Shown in pieces: positions 45,391-53,805 of a DNA stretch of 64,000 nucleotides (positions within the stretch are counted from its first letter, which is position 1; each line of letters begins with the position of its first letter). The translations under genes were made by a program, and so were the position numbers. Under the pieces are notes generated by a model. That model had not been told where the DNA came from, did not search any database, and saw only the letters and a program-made list of their open reading frames with translations. This DNA comes from UBA7359 sp963976795 (GTDB lineage: Bacteria; Pseudomonadota; Gammaproteobacteria; Eutrophobiales; Eutrophobiaceae), in contig CAXBLT010000016.1 in assembly GCA_963976795.1 (NCBI GenBank), positions 7,455 to 71,454 on the forward strand, given 5' to 3'.

Positions 45391-45714
45391 ATGCCATTTA
45401 TTGTTACTGAAAGCTGCATTAAATGTAAATACACCGACTGCGTCGAAGTCTGCCCGGTCGATTGCTTCCACGAAGGGCCAAATATGCTGGTCATTGATCC
45501 GGATGAATGTATCGATTGCACTCTTTGTGAACCAGAATGCCCGGTCGAAGCGATTATGGCTGATGAAGATGTGCCTGAAGAAATGCAAAATTTTATTGAA
45601 TTAAATGCTGAATTATCAAAGGATTGGCCCGTCATCAATGAAATGAAACCAGCGCCAGAAGATGCCGACTCCTGGAAAGACAAGACGGGCAAACTGGAAT
45701 ATCTGGAACGCTAG
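45391..45714 (+). CDS. fdxA: 7Fe ferredoxin FdxA
   Basis: The 107-residue protein has the cysteine patterns CIKCKYTDCVEVCPVDCF and CIDCTLCEPECPVEAI, which bind one 3Fe-4S and one 4Fe-4S cluster. The C-terminal tail is that of the FdxA group (Azotobacter ferredoxin I type). It transfers electrons in the cytoplasm. It is a single-gene unit followed by a hairpin. Confidence 0.95.
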   Translation: MPFIVTESCIKCKYTDCVEVCPVDCFHEGPNMLVIDPDECIDCTLCEPECPVEAIMADEDVPEEMQNFIELNAELSKDWPVINEMKPAPEDADSWKDKTGKLEYLER

Positions 45715-45730
45715 ATCAGCCGTTACACCG

Positions 45731-45760
45731 GGGGTAGATTCCTTCTACCCCTCAAATTTT
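45731..45760 (+). terminator. Terminator after fdxA
   Basis: An 8-bp GC-rich stem (GGGGTAGA with TCTACCCC, loop of 5) starts 17 bases past the fdxA stop and is followed by the T-poor run TCAAATTTT. Confidence 0.6.
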
Positions 45761-45879
45761 CTCAAGATTTACCCTAATCACCCGATAATCTCTATGTAGA
45801 GACGGCTTTCCTCCGTTATGAGGTTTAATCTGCTTATGCCGGTCTCTAAAAATCTCCTTACAGAAAATATAGAGGTACC

Positions 45880-47298
45880 ATGGCAGATAAGTTATCAAGC
45901 TGGATTAAAACCTTTAATGGTTGTGAAATCCCTGTTTTATATGCCAGTAAGCTCAGAATTCACGAGTTACAAAGGGATAAACAGGACATAACTGTCACTG
46001 TTTTGACAGAAATTGCGCGACAAGATCCGGGCTTTTCAATTTCTCTATTACGTCATGCTGGACGTTCTACAAAAAAAGAAATCACGACCCTGTCCCACGC
46101 AATATTATTGATCAGCATTCCACTAGTTATAAAAATGTTGGTTGACTTGCCTGTACTTGAAAAAGTACTCGATAAAAATACAACTGCAAAAATATTTAAC
46201 GTCTATGCCCATCAATATCAAATCGCTTTTATGGCTAAAGAATGGTCTGTTATCAGGAAAGAATCTGAAAACAACGAAGTTTTTACCGCCGCTTTAAACC
46301 GCGGCTTTTTCAGGTTCCTGCTTTATGCAATTGATCCTGTCAAAGCAGACAAACTAGAAAAAATATACCTTGCACCAAGTGAGGATCACAAAACAAAAGA
46401 AGAAGCGTTACTTGGATATCAGGTTGATGAAATAGCACAGGCCATTGCGAAAAACTGGCAACTACCTGAGCTAATACGCGAAAGCTACTCCGGCAAACAC
46501 CATAACCCAAAGATAACCGGAGTCCGTCTCGCCACAGAGTTTATGCACCAAATAGTTTCACGTTCTTCAATACAGTACGCTGACGAACTCATCAATCGTG
46601 CAGCAGATTACATTCGTATACCAGCGAAGCAAACTCCTGGAAAAATAAATTCGATAATTATTCATTCAATTCGTAACAGTCAACAGTATTTACCCTATCA
46701 ATCTTTATTGCAGTTGATGATGAGCTACTCATCACCAATAAAAAAAATATCAAAGCTGAACGAAGTTATCTCTCCACAAAAAAATAATGCACTACCTCAC
46801 TACCTCAAGTTATTACGTTCTACTAATTCAAAAAGAACAACACGGGTACTAATAGAAACTGCTGTAAACGCCATGAAAGATGGTGTTGGGTTTTCACGTG
46901 TAGTATTTATGTCTTTTGATTCAAAAGAAAAGTGTTTAAAGACGTATCGTCAAAAAATCAATAACGACCTCCCCGGCCTCAAGCACCTTAGTATTCCTCT
47001 TGAACTGAATAAGCTTTTTAATCAACTCTTGAAAAAAGAACAGACATTATACATCAACTCGAAAAACCAACATAAATACAGCCACTTACTCCCCAAACCT
47101 TTGCGCCCAATACGAACAAACGCAACTATTATAATAAAATCATTTTATGTCGATAAAAAAATTGCCGGGTGTATGTTTGTGGATCATGGCCAAACAAATA
47201 AACAACTTACGTTAAATGAATTACAAGCATTTAAAACTATTTGCGCAGAATTAAAAACAGCAATAGAGTCTACAATGTTGAAAAGGAAGGCGGCTTAA
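45880..47298 (+). CDS. HDOD domain protein with C-terminal GAF-like domain
   Basis: The 472-residue protein has an HDOD domain (about 20-205: ITVTVLTEIARQDPGFSISLLR, ...SHAILLISIPLVIKML). A helical region (about 205-300) and a GAF-like domain (about 310-465: RVLIETAVNAMKDGVGFSRVVFMSF) follow. Such proteins usually scaffold signalling without known catalysis. The gene is alone between fdxA and the DUF4124 gene. Confidence 0.85.
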   Translation: MADKLSSWIKTFNGCEIPVLYASKLRIHELQRDKQDITVTVLTEIARQDPGFSISLLRHAGRSTKKEITTLSHAILLISIPLVIKMLVDLPVLEKVLDKNTTAKIFNVYAHQYQIAFMAKEWSVIRKESENNEVFTAALNRGFFRFLLYAIDPVKADKLEKIYLAPSEDHKTKEEALLGYQVDEIAQAIAKNWQLPELIRESYSGKHHNPKITGVRLATEFMHQIVSRSSIQYADELINRAADYIRIPAKQTPGKINSIIIHSIRNSQQYLPYQSLLQLMMSYSSPIKKISKLNEVISPQKNNALPHYLKLLRSTNSKRTTRVLIETAVNAMKDGVGFSRVVFMSFDSKEKCLKTYRQKINNDLPGLKHLSIPLELNKLFNQLLKKEQTLYINSKNQHKYSHLLPKPLRPIRTNATIIIKSFYVDKKIAGCMFVDHGQTNKQLTLNELQAFKTICAELKTAIESTMLKRKAA

Positions 47299-47329
47299 TC
47301 CTCTCTATTACACTCAAGGAAAAGTAAAT

Positions 47330-47782
47330 ATGCTTTGTAGATTTCTGTTTATTATTCTGTTTTCTTTCACGCCGCTACTCTACTCCAATACAGCATTTTC
47401 TGAAGTCTACAGATGGGTCGATGATGATGGAGAAACTGTCTACGGTGATAAGCCTGGCACGGACAATGCCGAAAAAATAAAAATCAATAATGCTCCAAAA
47501 AAAGATCAGTCACATCAGGAAAGATTAAAAAAACAACAAAAACTGCTTAACGCAATACAAGAAGAGCGTGACGAGAAAATTGCTTTAAAAAAAGAAGAAA
47601 AAGAAAATAAAGAACAGCAAAAATTAAAATGTATTGAAATCGTTAAAGAATTACAGGAAATAAAAGATGTCAATTTTTTGTATGAAAAAACAGGCGACAC
47701 GAACAATCCAAAATTTCTATCTGATGAAGAACGAGAACATGAAGAAGAAAAGTATGAAAAATATATTCAAAAGAACTGCTGA
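47330..47782 (+). CDS. DUF4124-domain secreted protein
   Basis: The 150-residue protein has a signal peptide (FLFIILFSFTPLLYSNTAFS) and the DUF4124 motif VYRWVDDDGETVYGDKPG. A lysine/glutamate-rich, probably coiled-coil region follows (about 60-120). DUF4124 proteins occur widely in gammaproteobacterial envelopes with no assigned role. The stop overlaps a short downstream ATG that opens only 13 codons. Confidence 0.8.
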   Translation: MLCRFLFIILFSFTPLLYSNTAFSEVYRWVDDDGETVYGDKPGTDNAEKIKINNAPKKDQSHQERLKKQQKLLNAIQEERDEKIALKKEEKENKEQQKLKCIEIVKELQEIKDVNFLYEKTGDTNNPKFLSDEEREHEEEKYEKYIQKNC

Positions 47783-48003
47783 TGAAAATATTTCTATGCA
47801 ATTATCTAGTGAAAACACCTTAAACGTAAGGGGAAGGATTGAGTTCTAATGCTTTTACGGCATTAATAATGTACTGCGATGTTAGCCGCTACACAAAAAC
47901 TAATCTCTATTGGGATAACGCGTATTATACAATTTTCACTTGGCGTAATGTTGTCCTGGTTATTTTGCAAACCACCATCTTAATAAGGAGATTCTAAGAT
48001 CGG

Positions 48004-48199
48004 ATTAATGTTTGCATTGCAAATGATCTCCATCCTGAAATAATAGGGCTACGTAAAAGATTAAAACGAGATACTCCAGAAATTAGTGCAATAATAGGTA
48101 AGGTTTTTTGAGAAAACATCTCAAGGACTTTACTAAACGGGTACAGAACTGGCTAAAGCATTACGTAACTGTCTAAAAAATATAAAGAAAAATAAATAA
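48004..48199 (+). pseudogene. Decayed receiver-like gene fragment upstream of the PP2C gene
   Basis: The gap 47783-48198 has no intact gene. From 48004 one frame reads DLHPEIIGLRKRLKRDTPEI, like the alpha3/beta4 region of a receiver domain. It hits a stop at 48109-48111, and another frame then reads TGTELAKALRNCL, like the end of a receiver. That frame ends in a TAA at 48197 overlapping the ATG of the next gene (TAATG), as in a once-coupled operon. Two frame breaks suggest a pseudogene. Similarity is by eye only. Confidence 0.35.
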
Positions 48200-49026
48200 T
48201 GGATTTATCAACTAAACTTGAAATCGCAAATCAATCTGATGTTGGTTTGAAGCGACCACATAATGAAGACAGTACAATAACGGATGGTCGCAATGGTATA
48301 GTCATTTTGGCTGACGGAATGGGCGGATATAAGGCGGGGGAAGTCGCTAGCGCGCTTGCAGTCACCAATATCTTGTTTGGTATCACCAATGGACTAAAAA
48401 AACTTAAAGGTGATCGAATTGATGAATCCACCGGTTTTTGCAATGAATCTTTGCTAATCCGCGACGCTATAACTCATGCAAATTCAGTAATTTATAATAC
48501 AGCCAAGGCAGATCCACAATGTCAAGGTATGGGAACTACCATCGTCGTCGGCCTCTTTCATAACAATATTTTATCCATTGCACATGTGGGTGATTCGCGA
48601 CTTTATCGAATAAGAAACAATGAGTTACAACAAGTCACCAAAGACCATTCCTTAATTCAAGAGTTGATTGATCGGGGTCTCTATACCCCCGAAGAGGCGC
48701 ATGCCAACACACCCAAGAATCTAGTCACTCGGGCAATGGGAATTGAAGCTGATGTTGACGTTGATGTGGTTGAAGAAGCCGTTTTACCAGGTGATATTTA
48801 CCTGCTTTGTTCGGATGGATTAACAGATCTAGTAAAAGATGAAGAAATTCACTTAACCCTAAGTAAATATAGTGCTAATCTTGCACAAACAGCAGATGAA
48901 TTAGTGAAATTTGCGAACAAAAGAGGGGGTAAGGATAACACCTCAATAATATTGGTGCGTATCCAAGAAGAGTTTTCTTCACCCAAGGGTTTTTTAACAA
49001 AAATTAAAAATCGATTTAATAAATGA
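48199..49026 (+). CDS. PP2C-family serine/threonine phosphatase
   Basis: The 275-residue protein has the PP2C motifs RPHNEDS near residue 20, ILADGMGGYKAGEVAS, GMGTTIVVGL, IAHVGDSRLYRI, LLCSDGLTDLV and a final GGKDNTSIILV, including the metal-binding aspartates. It is the small soluble Stp/PppA type. An FHA protein gene follows 22 bases later. No Ser/Thr kinase is encoded nearby. It may dephosphorylate proteins bound by FHA domains, including the FHA-ATPase of the Tad locus (inference). Confidence 0.92.
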   Translation: MDLSTKLEIANQSDVGLKRPHNEDSTITDGRNGIVILADGMGGYKAGEVASALAVTNILFGITNGLKKLKGDRIDESTGFCNESLLIRDAITHANSVIYNTAKADPQCQGMGTTIVVGLFHNNILSIAHVGDSRLYRIRNNELQQVTKDHSLIQELIDRGLYTPEEAHANTPKNLVTRAMGIEADVDVDVVEEAVLPGDIYLLCSDGLTDLVKDEEIHLTLSKYSANLAQTADELVKFANKRGGKDNTSIILVRIQEEFSSPKGFLTKIKNRFNK

Positions 49027-49048
49027 AATACGGGGATAGGAATTAGCA

Positions 49049-49744
49049 ATGGCGAAGTTAGTTCTGAGCATGAATGGCGTCGTTCAAGGCGAATACGAAC
49101 TCAATCAGGAACGATTGACCATAGGGCGTAAGCCTGACAACGACATACCAATAGATAATCTAGCGGTTAGCGGTAAACATGCCTTGGTAATTACCATACT
49201 CGATGATTCCTTTTTGGAAGATCTTGGTAGTACTAATGGCAGTTATGTTAACGGAAAACTTGTTAAAAAACATGCGCTTAAAGACGGGGATGTTATCGCC
49301 ATTGGAAAGCATGAGCTCAAATATGTAAACGAGCATGCAACTGCTGATGATGATGATTTTGAAAAAACCATGATCATCAAACCTGGCTCGGCCAGTGCTG
49401 CAGTTGCTGCCGCACAAGCTGCCGAAAAAGCCGTTGAATCAGCCGCACCAGCTGCTACTGCGCCACCAACTGGTGGAGGTATGCCATTAGGCCGCCTGAC
49501 AGTCTTAAATGGCCCAATTGCAGGCAAAGAGCTGGAATTGACCAAGGCATTAATAACCTTAGGTAAACCAGGCACTCAAGTGGCTGTCATTTCACGTCGA
49601 CCTCAGGGCTACTTCCTGACTCACATTGAGGGGAACAGTTTCCCCCTAGTCAATAGTGAAGAAATTGGTGCGAAGGCATATCAATTAAAAGATAGCGACT
49701 TGATTGAACTGGCGGGCATCAAGATGGAGTTTTCAACTGCATAA
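49049..49744 (+). CDS. FHA-domain protein with degenerate second FHA-like domain
   Basis: The 231-residue protein begins with an FHA domain (about 1-95: RLTIGRKPDNDIPIDNLAVSGKHA, read in parts, and GSTNGSYVNG), the phosphothreonine-binding type. An Ala-rich linker (about 110-140) follows. A second part (about 145-231: GRLTVLNGPIAGKELELTKALITLGKPG) has the FHA beta pattern but lacks the key residues. It is paired with the PP2C gene upstream and followed by a terminator. Confidence 0.88.
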   Translation: MAKLVLSMNGVVQGEYELNQERLTIGRKPDNDIPIDNLAVSGKHALVITILDDSFLEDLGSTNGSYVNGKLVKKHALKDGDVIAIGKHELKYVNEHATADDDDFEKTMIIKPGSASAAVAAAQAAEKAVESAAPAATAPPTGGGMPLGRLTVLNGPIAGKELELTKALITLGKPGTQVAVISRRPQGYFLTHIEGNSFPLVNSEEIGAKAYQLKDSDLIELAGIKMEFSTA

Positions 49745-49786
49745 CTAATTCAGAATTAATTACACTAACTACTTTTCACATTAGAG

Positions 49787-49817
49787 CGGGCTAATCACAG
49801 GATTAACCCGTTTTTTT
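49787..49817. terminator. Terminator between convergent FHA and lipoprotein genes
   Basis: A 10-bp stem with one mismatch (CGGGCTAATC with GATTAACCCG) and a 4-base loop is followed by TTTTTTT on the plus strand. It lies 43 bases past the FHA stop. Confidence 0.8.
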
Positions 49818-50412
49818 ATGTATTGATAATCTCAACGAAATCTACATAGAAAGCACTAAAGATTAAATCTACTGCCTCAGCAAATCCTTTAATTGCATTA
49901 GCAATATTGTGGGATGGTAATTCCACAATCTGGGCGTATTCTTTATGTAAGATTGGGGTATGCTCGGTATTAGAACTAACCTGAAGCAATAATTTCACAT
50001 AAACACTTTCACTCCCTTTTTGTTGCAATCGTTCAAAGGCTTTAATTTGTCCCTTAATTATCAGCTCGCTATTCCCTTCAAATGTATTTAAAACTAAATT
50101 CGAGATGCCACTTAAGCGCAACCTTTCAGCCAAACGCTCTTGCAGTAATTTGTTCGGAGACTCAGACCAATGATGATAATGATATTGTTTTAGCTCTATC
50201 TCATCTTCGGCATAGAGGATTGCACGTTCCAGATATAAACCCTCAGCCTGAAAGGGAATAACGCTAATTGAGCCCACCCGTTTCTTATCAGAATTAACAC
50301 CTTTTAATTCAGGCAGGCGATAATAATGATCGGTTGGCAAGGGTGCTTGACTAGAACAAGCCATCAAACTTAAAAGACAACACATTAAAAAACTACACCG
50401 AATGATCATCAC
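49816..50412 (-). CDS. PqiC-like ABC-transport auxiliary lipoprotein
   Basis: The 198-residue lipoprotein has a lipobox at about residues 16-19 (LMAC) and the auxiliary-lipoprotein text DHYYRLPEL, then IERAILYAEDEIELKQYHYHHW-like sequence. It matches the PqiC/auxiliary component family found with Mce and Mla transporters. It is the last gene of the Mla-type operon and overlaps mlaD by 4 bases. It probably anchors the transporter path at the outer membrane. Confidence 0.82.
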   Translation of the reverse strand: MMIIRCSFLMCCLLSLMACSSQAPLPTDHYYRLPELKGVNSDKKRVGSISVIPFQAEGLYLERAILYAEDEIELKQYHYHHWSESPNKLLQERLAERLRLSGISNLVLNTFEGNSELIIKGQIKAFERLQQKGSESVYVKLLLQVSSNTEHTPILHKEYAQIVELPSHNIANAIKGFAEAVDLIFSAFYVDFVEIINT

Positions 50413-51419
50413 TCAACCTCTTCAATTTGAGCCGAACCACGAATTAGCAAACCCGGGTTTTCTTTAATCTGACGCGTGAACTCATGCATATTTCTACTAC
50501 TACCTTCAAGATGATGCGTAATTGCATCTACATGCGTAGACATGACCGACAAAGTCTTCTGTAGATCAGTAAGAGAAGCACTCATTTTGCCATCACTGTT
50601 TTCAAGCATGTAATTAACATCGCCAATTACATTATCAATATTGCTCAAGAGTAAATCCATTGATTTTCTCGTATCATCTATATTAGAGACTAGCTCATTC
50701 ATTCCTGTTGAAGCTTTACTCATATTATTCAGGAAAGTCGTTAAGTTTTTCTGATTTTGGCTATTAAATACCTTTTGCAGGTCTTCTGATGTCTGATTCA
50801 GATTACTAATCAAAGTATCTACCTTACTCACCATATTAGTTTGTTTAACTTGGTTACTAAAACTCTCAAGTAGCGGCTTAATTGTATTCCTTGTTATATC
50901 GGTTAGTTCTGTTGACACAGACACAACCTGTTCATTTAAGTTATTCAATAGAGGTTTAATGCTACTTTGAGACAGGTCACGAAGATCTGATGCAACCTCA
51001 TTTACCGTTGCAAAAATATTAGCCGCTTCTTTTCCTGTTATTTCTGAACCCGGTTCAAGCAAGATATCACTGCTTCCTTCTGCAATATCAATAGTCACAG
51101 CAGCGAGCAGCCCGGAAGCAATTATTTTGGCGATACTATCAACAGGAATAGGCCATTCTTTTTCTATTGACAACGTTAATCGGTAATTTGTTTTTCCCCC
51201 TTCTCGCATTGGCTCAATAACTTCAACCTGTCCAACTTGATAGCCTTCAAATGCCACAGGAGTCCCGTATTTAATACCTGTCACATTATTGTAGGTAACA
51301 AAATATTTTTCTACCGGACCGTTACTACCCATTATTTGATAAAGAAAGATAAAGAAGCTAAGCGTCACAAGCATGACAAAAGAGCCTACAACAAGGTAAT
51401 TAATATTATCGCGTTTCAT
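50409..51419 (-). CDS. mlaD: MCE-domain substrate-binding protein MlaD
   Basis: The 336-residue protein has a membrane anchor (about 8-30), then the MCE domain with VTYNNVTGIKYGTPVAFEGYQVGQVE. A long helical C-terminal region (about 140-300) looks like coiled coils. It is longer than E. coli MlaD (about 183 residues), resembling the longer MCE proteins with helical tails. It carries lipids between membranes. The stop overlaps the lipoprotein gene start (ATGA). Confidence 0.88.
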   Translation of the reverse strand: MKRDNINYLVVGSFVMLVTLSFFIFLYQIMGSNGPVEKYFVTYNNVTGIKYGTPVAFEGYQVGQVEVIEPMREGGKTNYRLTLSIEKEWPIPVDSIAKIIASGLLAAVTIDIAEGSSDILLEPGSEITGKEAANIFATVNEVASDLRDLSQSSIKPLLNNLNEQVVSVSTELTDITRNTIKPLLESFSNQVKQTNMVSKVDTLISNLNQTSEDLQKVFNSQNQKNLTTFLNNMSKASTGMNELVSNIDDTRKSMDLLLSNIDNVIGDVNYMLENSDGKMSASLTDLQKTLSVMSTHVDAITHHLEGSSRNMHEFTRQIKENPGLLIRGSAQIEEVE

Positions 51420-51427
51420 AATTTTTA

Positions 51428-52225
51428 CTACATACCTGTTAATCGATTTAAATATTCATCTGCTTGTACTTCATCATTGCCAGGACGTCGGTTTAATAAT
51501 GATTGTATTCGTTCGTTATCAGAGTTCTTAATGCTCTCTACTGTATCAGTCATCAGGATATTTCCTTGGTCAAGCACAGTAATTTTATCAGCAATTTTAA
51601 ACGCACTCTCAAGTTCATGCGTTACAACGACTATTGTCATTTTCATCACATCCCTTAAGTTTAGAATCAGCTCATCCAATTTTGCTGAAACAACAGGATC
51701 TAGCCCTGCAGAAGGTTCATCAAAGAACATTAACTTGGGATCCATTACAATGGCGCGCGCAACAGCAGCACGTTTAATCATGCCCCCAGATAACTCTGCT
51801 GGCATTAATTTTTCAAACCCGCCAAGATTAACAACCTCAAGCTTCATCCTGGCCATAATCTCCATTGTTGTTTCATCCAGCTGTGTATGTTCGCGCAAGG
51901 GCAATTGAACATTCTCTCCAATTGTCATCGAACTCAATAAAGCCCCACCCTGAAAGGCAACCCCCATATTCTGTCTTAATTGATTCATTTCAAGATTGCT
52001 AATCCTGGTAATATCTTTTCCCAGTAATTTAATACTACCGCTGGTCGGAATACCAAGGCCTAGCAAATAACGAAGCAATGTACTTTTACCTGAACCACTG
52101 CCTCCCATGATGATCATTATCTCGCCTTCATTCACTGTCAGGTTAATGCCATGCAAGATCTCACGTGAACCGTAATGCGTTACTAAATCGATAACTTCAA
52201 TAGCTGGGTTATTGTTATTTGTCAT
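51428..52225 (-). CDS. mlaF: ABC transporter ATP-binding protein MlaF
   Basis: The 265-residue protein has Walker A MGGSGSGKSTLLRYLLG near residue 36, the signature LSGGMIKRAAVARAI, Walker B LMFFDEPSAGLDP and the switch His in VVTHELESAF. It supplies energy for MCE lipid transport with MlaE and MlaD. It follows mlaE by 3 bases. MlaF proteins are known to be regulated by an MlaB STAS protein, encoded two genes upstream. Confidence 0.93.
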   Translation of the reverse strand: MTNNNNPAIEVIDLVTHYGSREILHGINLTVNEGEIMIIMGGSGSGKSTLLRYLLGLGIPTSGSIKLLGKDITRISNLEMNQLRQNMGVAFQGGALLSSMTIGENVQLPLREHTQLDETTMEIMARMKLEVVNLGGFEKLMPAELSGGMIKRAAVARAIVMDPKLMFFDEPSAGLDPVVSAKLDELILNLRDVMKMTIVVVTHELESAFKIADKITVLDQGNILMTDTVESIKNSDNERIQSLLNRRPGNDEVQADEYLNRLTGM

Positions 52226-52228
52226 TTC

Positions 52229-53041
52229 TTACAGATTTAAAAAATAAGTAAACATCATGTCGGCAATAACAATATATGAAATAGAAAGCACGACCGAACG
52301 TGTTGTTGCCTTACCGACACCTTCAGCGCCCCCGGTAACCGAAAAACCATTGCTAACACCAACTAATGTGATAATTAATGCAAAGATAAGACTCTTGAAT
52401 ATACCTTGCATCACATCTGCGATCACCAAAGCTGATAATGTTCTGTCCATATAAGCATCGAAACTCAGTCCGATCTCAATACTGGTATATACCGCGCCAC
52501 CTAAAAGAGCCGCCAGATCAGAAAAAAAAGTCAGCAAGGGAACCATAATCATCATGGCACACAAGGCGGGAGAAACCAGATATCTGACTGGATTGATCCC
52601 CATGACGCGTAATGCATCAATCTCTTGATTGACTTGCATCGTACCAATTTTTGCGGCTAATGATGAACCTGTTCTGCCGGCAATCAGAATGCCCGTTATT
52701 AAAGGACCAAACTCTCTGGTCACTGACAATGCTACTCCAACGACAACCTGAGACTCTGCACCAAATGTTTTCAGGTTATAGATCATTTGAATTGCTAACA
52801 TGACGCCAATTGAAAATGACAAGACGAAGACAATCGGGCATGCCCCAATCCCCATTGTCATCATTTGCGAAAATATGGATGAAATTCGAACTGGCCGTTT
52901 TATAAATGGACCGGCCAATATCCAGAAAAGTGACTCAACTAGTAAAGCAGAGTAGTAACCCGCTTCTTCTATCAGTTTTACAGTTGAACGGCCTACGAGT
53001 TCTAATGAGCTTATTAATGGGTGAGTAGAGGATTCAGGCAT
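52229..53041 (-). CDS. mlaE: Inner-membrane permease MlaE
   Basis: The protein of about 270 residues is the MlaE-type permease, with EAGYYSALLVESLFWILAGP, the conserved region RTGSSLAAKIGTMQVNQEIDALRVMGINPVRYLVSP (read in parts) and several membrane segments. The frame opens earlier at 53071, but the ATG at 53041 overlaps the STAS stop by only 8 bases and starts nearer the conserved sequence. The longer start is not excluded. It is translationally close to both neighbours. Confidence 0.9.
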   Translation of the reverse strand: MPESSTHPLISSLELVGRSTVKLIEEAGYYSALLVESLFWILAGPFIKRPVRISSIFSQMMTMGIGACPIVFVLSFSIGVMLAIQMIYNLKTFGAESQVVVGVALSVTREFGPLITGILIAGRTGSSLAAKIGTMQVNQEIDALRVMGINPVRYLVSPALCAMMIMVPLLTFFSDLAALLGGAVYTSIEIGLSFDAYMDRTLSALVIADVMQGIFKSLIFALIITLVGVSNGFSVTGGAEGVGKATTRSVVLSISYIVIADMMFTYFLNL

Positions 53042-53366
53042 CCTCTTTTTCGAACTCTGCCACAGTATCATGTATAGGAAAGACTTTATCCAACCGTGCT
53101 AGTTTTAAAACACTCATTGCAGCATCACTAACGCCAACCAGACCAAATTTTAAGGCCTGCTTTTTGGCTGTTTGATAACCTTCGACCAAACTAGCAACAC
53201 CTGAGCTATCGATATAACTTACTTTTCCAAGGTCAATTAACAGATTATTGTTCGCTTGTAACACGTCAAGAATACTCTTGCGAGCATCGGGTGAGCAAGA
53301 TAGGTCAACATCACCTTCCAGTCCAATAATCGTGTACTCTTCCTCTTCCAGTGTATTGATATTCAT
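53034..53366 (-). CDS. STAS-domain protein (anti-anti-sigma / MlaB type)
   Basis: The 110-residue STAS protein has LIDLGKVSYIDSSGVASLVEG, with Ser54/Ser55 in the DSSG motif at the site phosphorylated in SpoIIAA/RsbV-type proteins. It lies between an RsbW-like kinase gene (22-base gap) and mlaE (8-base overlap). In E. coli, MlaB is a STAS protein that binds MlaF, so this one may play either or both roles. Function is inferred from motif and position. Confidence 0.9.
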   Translation of the reverse strand: MNINTLEEEEYTIIGLEGDVDLSCSPDARKSILDVLQANNNLLIDLGKVSYIDSSGVASLVEGYQTAKKQALKFGLVGVSDAAMSVLKLARLDKVFPIHDTVAEFEKEDA

Positions 53367-53388
53367 GCTTAATACTCACATTTTATTA

Positions 53389-53805
53389 TTAACTTATTTT
53401 TTTTGTCATCTCAAGGTAGTTTCCATTTCCCTCCTCAAGATGTCCCCTGTCGCACTCATCCATAATTTCGTTGATGAAGTGCGTTCCCAGCCCGCCTGGT
53501 CGTAAATCATCAATATCTCTAGGCTTTACTGAATCTAAATCTATCGGGTTAGCGTAGTCCACTATCCTGAAATGAACCTTGCCATCATTATTGAGCATTT
53601 GCAGTACAATTTCACCCAATTCATTACCCTGATAGGCATGTTGAATAACATTCATACAGGCTTCATTCACTGCTATCACCAATTTATCTGATAAATCAGT
53701 ACAACATCCGACGACTTCGGCTGTCCTTTTTACTAAAGCCCGCACTAGGCACAAACGTTCAGCTTTAGCGGGAAATCGAATCTCAAATAAGGTCTCTACG
53801 CTCAT
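53389..53805 (-). CDS. RsbW-like anti-sigma factor kinase (HATPase)
   Basis: The protein of about 138 residues is a GHKL ATPase with the N-box EACMNVIQHAY (Glu48, Asn52) and a later DDLRPGGLGTHFI lid glycine box, as in RsbW/SpoIIAB-type kinases that phosphorylate STAS partners. The ATG at 53805 overlaps the stop of the upstream SpoIIE-type gene (ATGA). It lies directly before the STAS gene, as expected for a kinase-antagonist pair. No sigma-factor gene is next to it. Confidence 0.88.
   Translation of the reverse strand: MSVETLFEIRFPAKAERLCLVRALVKRTAEVVGCCTDLSDKLVIAVNEACMNVIQHAYQGNELGEIVLQMLNNDGKVHFRIVDYANPIDLDSVKPRDIDDLRPGGLGTHFINEIMDECDRGHLEEGNGNYLEMTKKIS

Noticed and set aside
51237..51908. 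Plus-strand open frame of 223 codons across mlaD and mlaF
   Set aside because: It is antisense to two firmly assigned genes and has no recognisable domain.
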